From contig NZ_JAMQVC010000002.1 in NCBI RefSeq assembly GCF_023721415.1, forward strand, positions 248,001 through 312,000: DNA of 64,000 nucleotides. Reading direction: 5' to 3'. Numbering within the stretch: position 1 is the stretch's first letter; the number at the start of each line of letters is the position of its first letter. This DNA comes from Galbibacter mesophilus. GTDB taxonomy: Bacteria; Bacteroidota; Bacteroidia; Flavobacteriales; Flavobacteriaceae. The notes beneath the pieces were generated by a model. That model saw only the letters and a list, made by a program, of their open reading frames with translations, made no database searches and was not told where the DNA came from. The translations under genes were made by a program, and so were the position numbers. This document shows positions 27,257-34,734 of the stretch, in pieces.

Positions 27257-27297
27257 ATGCGGACCTAGTTGGGACGAACCTATGTGTTCGTCCGCAT
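27257..27297. repeat. Hairpin element between hisF and hisIE
   Basis: GGACGAAC (27272-27279) pairs with GTTCGTCC (27286-27293) around a 6-base loop; outer ATGC (27257-27260) and GCAT (27294-27297) pair at the base with an asymmetric bulge. No T tract follows, so it is not a simple terminator. It may be a REP-like element or an RNA processing or stabilising hairpin between two his cistrons. Confidence 0.5.
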
Positions 27298-27345
27298 AAA
27301 GCCAGATTCATATCCACCATTCCATAACTATCAAAAAAACAAATA

Positions 27346-27948
27346 ATGCAATTAAATATAGATTTCAATAAAAACAATGATGGGCTTGTCCCGGCGGTCA
27401 TTCAAGATGAAAAGACGAAAAGTGTCTTGATGTTGGGATATATGAATGAAGAAGCCTACCAAAAAACCATTGAAACCAAAAAGGTTACTTTTTTCAGCAG
27501 AACAAAGCAACGACTTTGGACAAAAGGGGAAGAAAGTGGAAACTTTTTAGCACTAAAGGAAATAAAATTAGATTGTGATAACGACACCCTATTGGTGTAT
27601 GTTAATCCGGTGGGGTCCACGTGTCACAAAGGTGATGATACCTGTTGGGCGGAAGAAAATGAAGCCAAATTTGGCTTTTTAAGCGAATTGGAAACCATAA
27701 TTAAAAGCAGAAAAGAAAATGCGGAAGATGAGAAAAGCTATGTAGCCTCATTGTTTCGAAGCGGGATAAATAAAATAGCACAAAAAGTAGGTGAGGAGGC
27801 TGTTGAAACGGTTATTGAAGCAAAAGATGACAATGCTGATTTGTTTTTAAATGAAAGCGCCGACCTGCTTTTTCACTACCTAATTTTGCTACAAGCCAAA
27901 GGTTACACTTTGAAAGATATTGTAAAAGTACTTGAAGAAAGGCATTAA
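27346..27948 (+). CDS. hisIE: Bifunctional phosphoribosyl-AMP cyclohydrolase / phosphoribosyl-ATP pyrophosphatase
   Basis: A fusion for steps two and three of histidine synthesis. Residues 1-105 are HisI, with LMLGYMNEEAYQKT, FFSRTKQRLWTKGEESGN and the zinc-binding Cys/His cluster in GSTCHKGDDTCW. Residues about 110-200 are HisE, an alpha-helical NTP-pyrophosphatase-like domain with KKVGEEAVETVIEA (here AQKVGEEAVETVIEAKDD) and LFLNESADLLFHYLILL. It is the last gene of the his transcript; no convincing terminator is seen before corA. Confidence 0.97.
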   Translation: MQLNIDFNKNNDGLVPAVIQDEKTKSVLMLGYMNEEAYQKTIETKKVTFFSRTKQRLWTKGEESGNFLALKEIKLDCDNDTLLVYVNPVGSTCHKGDDTCWAEENEAKFGFLSELETIIKSRKENAEDEKSYVASLFRSGINKIAQKVGEEAVETVIEAKDDNADLFLNESADLLFHYLILLQAKGYTLKDIVKVLEERH

Positions 27949-28027
27949 TATCATTTTCTTTTTTCAATAAATCTCAAATAGGAACTGGTATAAGTTTATT
28001 ATTTTTAAAGAATAACGTTTTGTATTC

Positions 28028-29119
28028 ATGAAGAAAGCCAAGCTAAACTTAAAGAAAGTAATTCCGAAGCCATTTAAATCACTGAAGAAAATAGGGAAAG
28101 CTCCCGGTACGGTTACGTATATGGGTTTGCGGCAAGACGGTGTTAATAAAGTTGCTGTTACCGATTATGCTGATGATTTTTACCAAGCCGGAGTACTTGA
28201 AAAGGTAGAAGATGCTTTGAAATTTAGGGATACCGATACGGTTTCTTGGATAAACGTGCAAGGGCTGAGCAATGAGGCTGAAATTGAAAAACTAGGAAAG
28301 TACTACCAAATAAATCCGCTTGTTCTTGAAGATTTGGTTAACACCAATCAGCGACCGAAGATTGATGAATACGACGATTACATTTTCTGCGTGCTGAAAA
28401 TGCTTTATCTAGATGATTCTTTAAAACTAGTTACCGAACACGTTGCTTTAATTCTTACCGAACATGCAGTATTGCTTTTCCAAGAAGTAGAGGACGATGT
28501 TTTTACAGGGGTTAGGGAAAGGTTGGCAAATAAATACGGCCGAATACGAACCCGAGGAGCTGATTATCTTTTCTTTGCTTTGACAGATGCTATTGTGGAT
28601 CAATATTTCGTGATATTGGAGGATTTGGCGAATCAAATAGAATTGTTGGAAGAGCAGGTTTATAACGATCCAGAGCCGGAGATTGCTAATAGAATACAGG
28701 CTTTGCGAAAACAAGTGATGTCTATAAGAAAAAGCATTGTTCCAGTACGGGAAATTACCAATCGACTGGTTAAAACAGATCACCGATTATTTCAACCAGA
28801 AACCAAGTTATTTTTAAGTGATATTCACGACCACAGTATTCAAATACACGAAACTTTGGAGATGTTGCGGGAGATGAGTATGAGTCTCATGGAAATGTAC
28901 ATGAGTAACGTAAGTAATAAAATGAACGAAGTGATGAAGGTTCTTACCATCATGGCAAGTATTTTCATTCCGCTTACTTTTATTGCCGGTATTTACGGAA
29001 TGAACTTTCAATATATGCCGGAACTCGACAACCGCTATGCCTATTTTATCGTTTTGGGTATTATGTTCGTAATTCTGGTCGGGATGCTTATATTTTTTAA
29101 ACGGAAGAAGTGGCTTTAG
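28028..29119 (+). CDS. corA: Magnesium/cobalt transporter CorA
   Basis: A 363-residue homopentameric divalent-cation channel of the inner membrane. A long cytosolic funnel domain (1-295) with extended helices precedes two transmembrane helices. The invariant YGMN motif is at about residues 323-326 between TM1 (MASIFIPLTFIAGI) and TM2 (YFIVLGIMFVILVGMLIFF). The C-terminus ends with the basic KRKKWL expected at the cytosolic face. A heptamer repeat array begins 11 bases after the stop. Confidence 0.95.
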   Translation: MKKAKLNLKKVIPKPFKSLKKIGKAPGTVTYMGLRQDGVNKVAVTDYADDFYQAGVLEKVEDALKFRDTDTVSWINVQGLSNEAEIEKLGKYYQINPLVLEDLVNTNQRPKIDEYDDYIFCVLKMLYLDDSLKLVTEHVALILTEHAVLLFQEVEDDVFTGVRERLANKYGRIRTRGADYLFFALTDAIVDQYFVILEDLANQIELLEEQVYNDPEPEIANRIQALRKQVMSIRKSIVPVREITNRLVKTDHRLFQPETKLFLSDIHDHSIQIHETLEMLREMSMSLMEMYMSNVSNKMNEVMKVLTIMASIFIPLTFIAGIYGMNFQYMPELDNRYAYFIVLGIMFVILVGMLIFFKRKKWL

Positions 29120-29129
29120 AGAGTGAAAA

Positions 29130-29213
29130 AGTTAAAAGTTAAAAGTGAAAAATGAAAAGTGGATTGTGAATAGTTAATGGTTAAAAGTGAATAGTGCAAA
29201 GTGAACAGTCAGT
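29130..29213 (+). repeat. Heptamer repeat array after corA
   Basis: Twelve consecutive 7-base units, degenerate around AGTKAAA: AGTTAAA twice, AGTGAAA, AATGAAA, AGTGGAT, TGTGAAT, AGTTAAT, GGTTAAA, AGTGAAT, AGTGCAA, AGTGAAC, AGTCAGT. The period is the same as in the his operon arrays and the consensus is close (GTTARAA in the same register). It lies in the convergent space between corA and the tauE-like gene. Confidence 0.8.
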
Positions 29214-29227
29214 TCCCACTACTCAAA

Positions 29228-30070
29228 TTACCCTTTAATAATAAAATTAGACATCATAATTAATGCGGCTAGTACCAACCCCATGCCGATAAGTTTTTCC
29301 AATGTGTCGTTTTTCATTTTCAGGTTTAATTGCTGTCCGATTACGGCTCCAATTGCAAATCCTAAGATGATGGGCCAAGCTTTAGATAAATCTATGTGTC
29401 CGAGCATATAATGGGTAAAAGAACCCGTAGTGCTGGTAATTACAATCATGAACAAAGCTGTGGCTGTCGCTATTTTTGCAGGCATTTTAAATACTTTCAG
29501 CATGATAGGGGTTTTTAGGAAACCACCACCAATTCCAAAAAGTCCGGCAAGGGTACCCGCCAGCAACCCAAAAAACATAACCATCCAAAGGCTAAACCGG
29601 TAAGCTACATGATTTTTGAAATTCTTTATGATGTATCTTGGTGGATAAGTATTCAGGGTATAGAAAAATCCTCTTTTGCGCCTCCGTTTGCCTTTTTTGC
29701 CTCTCTTCAGAAAAAAAGAAACACCCAAAAACAAAACAAGCACCGCAAACAAAACCTCCAAGCGTTCTGCGGAAATATAAGAAAGCAATAAACTCCCAAC
29801 AACTACACCCAAAATAGTGGGTATTTCCAGTAATATTCCCATTCTAAAATCCACAAAGCCCTCCCTTCGGTTTAAATAGGTAGAAATGAGCGAGGAGGGA
29901 ATTAAAGAGAGCATGACCGATCCCACGGCTGTTGCCAATGGAAAATTAAAGATGGTAATAAGAATGGGAACCATAAAAATACCCCCGCCAAAACCAACTA
30001 CAGAGCCAAACATGCTTATAGTGATACTAATGAGGATTAAAATAATGGTAATGATAACGGCCGTATCCAT
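29228..30070 (-). CDS. TauE/SafE-family sulfite/sulfonate exporter-like membrane protein
   Basis: A 280-residue membrane protein with about eight hydrophobic helices in two repeats, each with the family glycine-rich motif: VGFGGGIFMVPIL near residue 27 and LFGIGGGFLKTPIML near 180. A basic loop GKKGKRRRKRGFF joins the halves. TauE/SafE proteins move sulfite, sulfoacetate or other organic anions, but most are uncharacterised. It follows cysM by 76 bases on the same strand, and the cysE-cysM context supports a sulfur substrate; that is an inference. Confidence 0.88.
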   Translation of the reverse strand: MDTAVIITIILILISITISMFGSVVGFGGGIFMVPILITIFNFPLATAVGSVMLSLIPSSLISTYLNRREGFVDFRMGILLEIPTILGVVVGSLLLSYISAERLEVLFAVLVLFLGVSFFLKRGKKGKRRRKRGFFYTLNTYPPRYIIKNFKNHVAYRFSLWMVMFFGLLAGTLAGLFGIGGGFLKTPIMLKVFKMPAKIATATALFMIVITSTTGSFTHYMLGHIDLSKAWPIILGFAIGAVIGQQLNLKMKNDTLEKLIGMGLVLAALIMMSNFIIKG

Positions 30071-30146
30071 AGTTGAAATATTCGGTAATATTACAAATTT
30101 AGAATATTTCTTTTGTAAGAAAATCTATTCGGTAAATAGGGTAGTG

Positions 30147-31034
30147 CTAATCAAATAAATCAGAGGAAAGATAACGATCACCTCGATCACAAATAATCAC
30201 TACGATAACACCTTTATCGATGGTTTCTGCTAACTTCAAAGCAGCTGACACCGCACCACCACTGCTCATACCAGAGAACACGCCTTCTTTTTTGGCAAGT
30301 TCTTTAGCCATTGCTCGCGCTTCGGTTTCACTTACTTCAATAACTTGATCTACTTTTTTCGGATCGAAAATTTTAGGCAGGTATTCTTCTGGCCATTTTC
30401 TAATCCCTGGTATTCTAGATTCGTCTGTGGGTTGAACGCCAACAATCTGTATTTTATGGTTCTTTTCCTTTAAAAATGTTGAAGTCCCCATGATAGTTCC
30501 CGTGGTGCCCATAGAGGATACAAAATGAGTGATTTTTCCATCGGTATCACGCCAAATTTCGGGTCCGGTTGTTTTGTAATGCGCTTTCCAATTATCATCA
30601 TTTCCAAATTGGTTCAGCATTACATACCCTTCATTTTTCACTTTATTTTCTGCATAATCCCTTGCGCCTTCAATACCAACATCAGCCGGGGTAAGGGTAA
30701 GTTTTGCACCGTAGGCACGCATGGTTTGTATACGTTCTTTAGTGGAATTTTCTGGCATTACCAATTCCAAATCCAAATGAAATAAACCGGCAATCATTGC
30801 TAAAGCTATTCCTGTATTACCACTGGTAGCCTCAATTAGTTTTGTTTTTTCAGAAATATCGCCTCTCTCCAAAGCGCTCTTGATCATATTATATGCTGGA
30901 CGATCCTTAACGCTTCCTCCAGGATTATTTCCTTCCAATTTAAAGAGTAAGGTTACGTTTGGTTTGTTCAGTAAAACTTTGGAGGTAACTAAAGGGGTAT
31001 TTCCAATTTGGTCTAGTATAGATGTACTATTCAT
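30147..31034 (-). CDS. cysM: Cysteine synthase (CysM type)
   Basis: PLP enzyme that makes cysteine from O-acetylserine and sulfide (CysM-type members can also use thiosulfate). The 295-residue protein has the PLP lysine about 43 in GGSVKDRPAYNM, the substrate loop EATSGNTGIALA and the phosphate-binding GTTGTIMGTS. The KDRPA form rather than KDRIA points to the CysM branch. The start overlaps the end of cysE by 8 bases, so serine acetylation and sulfhydrylation are coupled in one transcript. Confidence 0.95.
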   Translation of the reverse strand: MNSTSILDQIGNTPLVTSKVLLNKPNVTLLFKLEGNNPGGSVKDRPAYNMIKSALERGDISEKTKLIEATSGNTGIALAMIAGLFHLDLELVMPENSTKERIQTMRAYGAKLTLTPADVGIEGARDYAENKVKNEGYVMLNQFGNDDNWKAHYKTTGPEIWRDTDGKITHFVSSMGTTGTIMGTSTFLKEKNHKIQIVGVQPTDESRIPGIRKWPEEYLPKIFDPKKVDQVIEVSETEARAMAKELAKKEGVFSGMSSGGAVSAALKLAETIDKGVIVVIICDRGDRYLSSDLFD

Positions 31035-31815
31035 GAGTAGTAGTCTTTATTTTAATATCTGGGGTGTGAGACACCACCGAGTTTGCGGGAATGGACTTTG
31101 TTAACCAAACATTTCCACCAATAATACTGTTTTCGCCAATAATGGTATCCCCACCCAAGATGGTAGCATTGGCATAAATGGTTACGTTATTTTCTATGGT
31201 TGGGTGCCTCTTGGTATTTTTAAGGGTTTTAGCCACATAAAGTGCGCCCAAAGTAACTCCTTGATATATTCTTACCTGATCTTTTATAACGGCGGTTTCA
31301 CCAATAACAATACCCGTGGCATGATCTATAAAGAAAGATTTGCCAATCTTTGCGCCTGGGTTAATATCAACCCCCGTAAGTCGGTGCGCATATTCTGTCA
31401 TAAGCCTTGGAACCAAAGGAAAACCAACTTGGTAAAGCTCATGCGCCAATCTATAAATCGCGATGGCATAGAATCCGGGATAGCATAAATATACCTCTTC
31501 CTGAGAGAGGGCTGCGGGATCATCTTCTACAAAAGCCAGTGCATCCAAGTTTAACAGCTCTAAAATATGTGGTAACTTGGCAGTGTAATTTTCCCACACT
31601 TTTACGCAAGGTTTTTCTACATCCCAGCATGCTAGTTCTACCAATTCTTCAAAAGTAGTTTCCAGCTGTTTCATGTTTTCTGCCACTGGGGTTTCAGCAT
31701 CAAAAAGGGTGTAGAAAAGTAAATCAGTAAACTTTTCTGCCGTTTCTTTTAACCTGAATTTTAAATTGGGCTGTTGCTTGTGTTTTATAATGCTCTCAAC
31801 AATAGAATTTCCCAT
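31027..31815 (-). CDS. cysE: Serine O-acetyltransferase
   Basis: Acetylates serine with acetyl-CoA, the first committed step of cysteine synthesis. The 262-residue protein has an N-terminal helical domain and, from about residue 140, a left-handed beta-helix of hexapeptide repeats (DINPGAKIGKSFFIDHATG, VIGETAVI, GVTLGALYVAKTL), with the catalytic FIDHATGIVIGE segment. The C-terminus, SVVSHTPDIKIK, could give feedback inhibition by cysteine. An exact TAATTTTG -7 element lies just upstream. First gene of cysE-cysM-tauE-like. Confidence 0.94.
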   Translation of the reverse strand: MGNSIVESIIKHKQQPNLKFRLKETAEKFTDLLFYTLFDAETPVAENMKQLETTFEELVELACWDVEKPCVKVWENYTAKLPHILELLNLDALAFVEDDPAALSQEEVYLCYPGFYAIAIYRLAHELYQVGFPLVPRLMTEYAHRLTGVDINPGAKIGKSFFIDHATGIVIGETAVIKDQVRIYQGVTLGALYVAKTLKNTKRHPTIENNVTIYANATILGGDTIIGENSIIGGNVWLTKSIPANSVVSHTPDIKIKTTTHE

Positions 31816-31832
31816 TACGTTTTCTTTTGTAT

Positions 31833-31840
31833 CAAAATTA
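31833..31840 (-). promoter_or_regulatory. cysE promoter -7 element
   Basis: On the minus strand TAATTTTG matches TAnnTTTG and lies 17 bases from the cysE start. The nearest TTG upstream is 25 bases away, a little too far for a good -33 element, so the call rests on the -7 box only. Confidence 0.4.
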
Positions 31841-31910
31841 AGAATAATTAGTTCTTATGTGCCTTCAATTTCTATAACTTTATAAATCTATAACAAAACT
31901 TTTAAGTCGT

Positions 31911-32588
31911 ATGTCCATTACTCACATTTCACCTTCTGCCTATGTTTTTTTAAAGTCGCTTAAAAAGAACAACAACCGCGATTGGTTTGCCGACCATAAA
32001 AAGGAGTTTAAAAAGGAAGAAAAAGAAGTGAAGCTTTTTTATAATGAGTTGCTCTCGGCACTTAGAACACACGATGAAATAGAAAGCGTAAAGATGTTCA
32101 GAATTTATAGGGATGTACGTTTTTCGGCCAATAAACAACCGTATAAAGAGCATTTTTCTGGTGCTTTTACAAGACTGAAACCAAGATTACGAGGCGGTTA
32201 TTATCTGCATATTGAACCCGGTAACACCTTTCTCGCTTGTGGGTTTTGGGCTCCCGAAAAAGAGGATTTAAAGAGAATACGACAAGAATTTGAGATTGAT
32301 GCTTCTGAAGTTAGGGAGATTTTAAACGAAAAGAATTTTAAAGCAGCGTTCGGTGACTTGGAAGGGGAGGAAGTAAAAACAGCGCCTCGCGGGTTTGATA
32401 AAGAACATCCTGCTATTGATTTGATTCGGAAAAAGCAATTCATCGTAACGAAAAAGTTTTCGGATAAGGAAGCGACTTCACCTGGTTTTTTAGAAAAGGT
32501 AAACGACTCATTTAAAACTGTTCGCCCATTTTTTGATTATATGAGCGAAGTGCTTACCACCGACTTAAACGGAGTGCCTTTGGTCTAA
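31911..32588 (+). CDS. DUF2461-family protein
   Basis: A 225-residue protein of the DUF2461 (TIGR02453) family, widely conserved in Bacteroidota and of unknown function. The typical opening LKSLKKNNNRDWFADHKKEFK at residues about 13-33 and the middle FRIYRDVRFSANKQPYKEH are present, then GGYYLHIEPGNTFLACGFWAP and KRIRQEF. The fold is not that of a known enzyme by eye. Divergent from cysE, with a 95-base shared spacer. Confidence 0.88.
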   Translation: MSITHISPSAYVFLKSLKKNNNRDWFADHKKEFKKEEKEVKLFYNELLSALRTHDEIESVKMFRIYRDVRFSANKQPYKEHFSGAFTRLKPRLRGGYYLHIEPGNTFLACGFWAPEKEDLKRIRQEFEIDASEVREILNEKNFKAAFGDLEGEEVKTAPRGFDKEHPAIDLIRKKQFIVTKKFSDKEATSPGFLEKVNDSFKTVRPFFDYMSEVLTTDLNGVPLV

Positions 32589-32977
32589 TTTTAACAGTTT
32601 ATGCTTTAGGCAAAGTGGGCCTTGCTAAGCAATAAGTGGTTAATGTTGTAGCTGAAGTGTATATTGCTAACCAACGAGCCGATATTGTTTTCAACAAAGA
32701 GCTTCCTGAAACTCCCAGAGTGGATGTTGCTTTACCCGGAGAGGTCAATGCTGCCGAGCAAGCAGGTGTTGTTGTACACGAAGTAGGTATTTTATTTATT
32801 GTGAAAATTATACAGCAATCGAATCCCAGTTCTTCTGTATCATTTTTTTCACCAAGTCAACCCTTACAATCCTTAATTAAGGATTAATAAGCGTTGGCAG
32901 TGATTAAGTTAATCAAATTTGAATACAATATTCCGCAACCTTTTTAATAAAACATCATCTTTAAATAAATCTGAATC
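32589..32977. other. 389-base spacer with no supportable gene
   Basis: A GTG-started frame at 32636-32887 (84 codons, valine/alanine-rich) and an opposing frame are both open, and the base composition is a little less AT-rich than other spacers. Neither translation looks like a family I know, neither has a plausible start, and the opposite frame reads like a codon shadow. The stretch could be a gene remnant. I see no tRNA, repeat or hairpin terminator. Confidence 0.4.
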
Positions 32978-33409
32978 ATGCAAAAAAGAATTTATAAAAT
33001 GCTGCTACTAGCAATATTATCTTTGGCTTTTAATTCTTGTAGTAATGATGATGATAATATTGAAAGTCTAAGTTTGAGCGGAAATTACAACGGAATTTTT
33101 ACGGTTGAATATTTAAACGGAGACAAATTTTCAAATCCTGTTACTGTAAAATTTAGCAGCAACAATAATTATCATAGTAGCGGAAACGGAAATAAAAATG
33201 ATTTTTATCCAGCTGGTGGAAATGGTACTTATGAAATGAATAATTCTAAAATCATTTTCTCTGATTCTAATATTTGGTTAGCTCATTTTGACTGGAATTT
33301 AATTTTAGCTGGAGAATATGAATATTCAAAAAGCGGAAATGAATTAATTATTTCAGCTTACAGATCTAAATTCGGATTATATAGATATGAATTGATAAAA
33401 GAACAATAG
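32978..33409 (+). CDS. Small hypothetical lipoprotein
   Basis: A 143-residue lipoprotein with a clear signal peptide and lipobox AFNSC (Cys about 21) followed by the acidic SNDDDN run that often follows the Cys in Bacteroidota surface lipoproteins. The rest is short beta-rich sequence: GNYNGIFTVEYLNG, VTVKFSSNNNYHSSGNG, GNGTYEMNNSKIIFSD, resembling lipocalin-like META/DUF4923-type small barrels. I do not recognise the family. Codon use is markedly A/T- and Asn-rich, slightly unlike its neighbours. Confidence 0.7.
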   Translation: MQKRIYKMLLLAILSLAFNSCSNDDDNIESLSLSGNYNGIFTVEYLNGDKFSNPVTVKFSSNNNYHSSGNGNKNDFYPAGGNGTYEMNNSKIIFSDSNIWLAHFDWNLILAGEYEYSKSGNELIISAYRSKFGLYRYELIKEQ

Positions 33410-33424
33410 CAGATATAAAGAATG

Positions 33425-34033
33425 CTAAGGCTTCTTATTAAGCTTTCTTTTCAGCTCTAATTTTACATTTCGTTCCCAATCATATTTCAAAATACTCAAC
33501 ATTACTGCGTCTGATCGTCCATTTCCATTAGTTGCCGGAAAGATTCCGCGTAAAACACCTTCTTTTTTACATCCAACACTTTGCATTGCCGCAATGCTTA
33601 TTTTGTTTTCTGCATAGGCTGCAAGTCCAATTCTTTCAGCTCCCATTTTCTCAAAGGCAAATTCAAAAAGTAGGTATTTGCAATGTTTGTTAAGTCCAGT
33701 TCCTCGAAATTCCTTACCATACCATGTATATCCTAATCGTATAGCTTTTAAAGGAGGAACTATCTCACAGTATCTTGTGCTACCTGCAAACTTATTTTTG
33801 ACCTTGTCAAAAACGATGAAAGGATAATCTTTTTTTGCTTCTCTATTTTCAATGGTAGCACGGATATATCTAGTAAGATTTTCAATCCCGTTTCCTTTTA
33901 AAAAGGAGTATTTCCAAATGTCCGTTTCATTCGCTATTTCTATTAAATTTTCAACGTGTTCAATTTTTAGAGGACTTAATTTTACAAAATCATCTTCTAA
34001 AATATAGTCTTCGTTAAAGTCAAAATTTAACAT
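33425..34033 (-). CDS. GNAT-family N-acetyltransferase (RimJ/RimL-like)
   Basis: A 202-residue acetyltransferase of the RimJ/RimL-like branch. N-terminal FVKLSPLKIEHVENLIEIANE, motif A region RLGYTWYGKEFRGTGLNKHCKYLL around residues 110-135, then FEKMGAERIGLAAYAENKISIAAMQSVGCKKEGVLRG, the standard motif B and C-terminus. Substrate could be a protein N-terminus, a small amine or an antibiotic; not resolvable. The start at 34033 (MLNFDFNEDY) is preferred to the upstream Cys-rich extension. Confidence 0.88.
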   Translation of the reverse strand: MLNFDFNEDYILEDDFVKLSPLKIEHVENLIEIANETDIWKYSFLKGNGIENLTRYIRATIENREAKKDYPFIVFDKVKNKFAGSTRYCEIVPPLKAIRLGYTWYGKEFRGTGLNKHCKYLLFEFAFEKMGAERIGLAAYAENKISIAAMQSVGCKKEGVLRGIFPATNGNGRSDAVMLSILKYDWERNVKLELKRKLNKKP

Positions 34034-34182
34034 GCGATTTGTTTTGAAGCATACACAAAAAAAGAGACAACAATGCAACTCTTACACCAATTAGATGTAA
34101 AATTTAAATACTGAATGGTCAGTTGCTGTTAAAAACCAATTTCTAGGCGGTAAAGCCTTTTAAAGAAACTGCAGTCGTCTAA

Positions 34183-34590
34183 CTAAACAAATACCTCGCT
34201 TTCCAAAAGTTGAATTTGGTCTTTGAGCCTTTCAACAACAATATTCATCATTCTTTTGTTCAGCGCGGATGAATTTTCAATGTACGTTAAGTACTCTTCA
34301 ACACTAAACTGACCGATAATCATTCCTTTTAAAGAATTTCTAAACTTGATGTCTTTCTGAATGGCATTCTCGATGTAATGGAAACGTTTTTCTAGGGAAA
34401 AAGTAAAGAAAACCCCTTTGTGTTTGTTGGCATAATTTTTAAAAGCTTCAATTAATAAATCATTTTGCAGCTTAATCACCGGGCGCAACGTAACGTTTTG
34501 AAAACGCTCGTCTTTGCTCATGGAATCATAAACTATTGCTGATGGAATTTCGGGACGTACACTAAGTAAATCCGATGTTCTGGTGTCCAT
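34183..34590 (-). CDS. Conserved helical Bacteroidota protein of unknown function
   Basis: A 135-residue cytoplasmic protein with no signal or membrane segment. It is mostly helical and has the patterns LRPVIKLQNDLLIEAFKNY, KRFHYIENAIQKDIKFRNSLKG and LNKRMMNIVVERLKDQIQLLE. I recognise this as a protein conserved across Flavobacteriaceae that is sometimes labelled glyoxalase, but I see no glyoxalase metal ligands or beta-alpha-beta-beta-beta units, so I do not accept that label. Single gene, divergent from the aldehyde dehydrogenase gene. Confidence 0.7.
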   Translation of the reverse strand: MDTRTSDLLSVRPEIPSAIVYDSMSKDERFQNVTLRPVIKLQNDLLIEAFKNYANKHKGVFFTFSLEKRFHYIENAIQKDIKFRNSLKGMIIGQFSVEEYLTYIENSSALNKRMMNIVVERLKDQIQLLESEVFV

Positions 34591-34734
34591 AATAGTGAAG
34601 TTTTCTTAAAGGTATAAATTTATTTAGCGCTTAAAATGAGGTAGTTTGCATACTTTTCAACGATGTTATAAACAATAACATTCCTTTAAGAAGATTCGCT
34701 TCTTTAAAATAGTAAATTGATTAAAAATTTTTCT

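Noticed and set aside
32636-32887. GTG-started 84-codon frame between DUF2461 and the small lipoprotein
   Set aside because: No recognised family, rare start, immediate upstream stop and an open antisense frame; kept only as an uncertain spacer.
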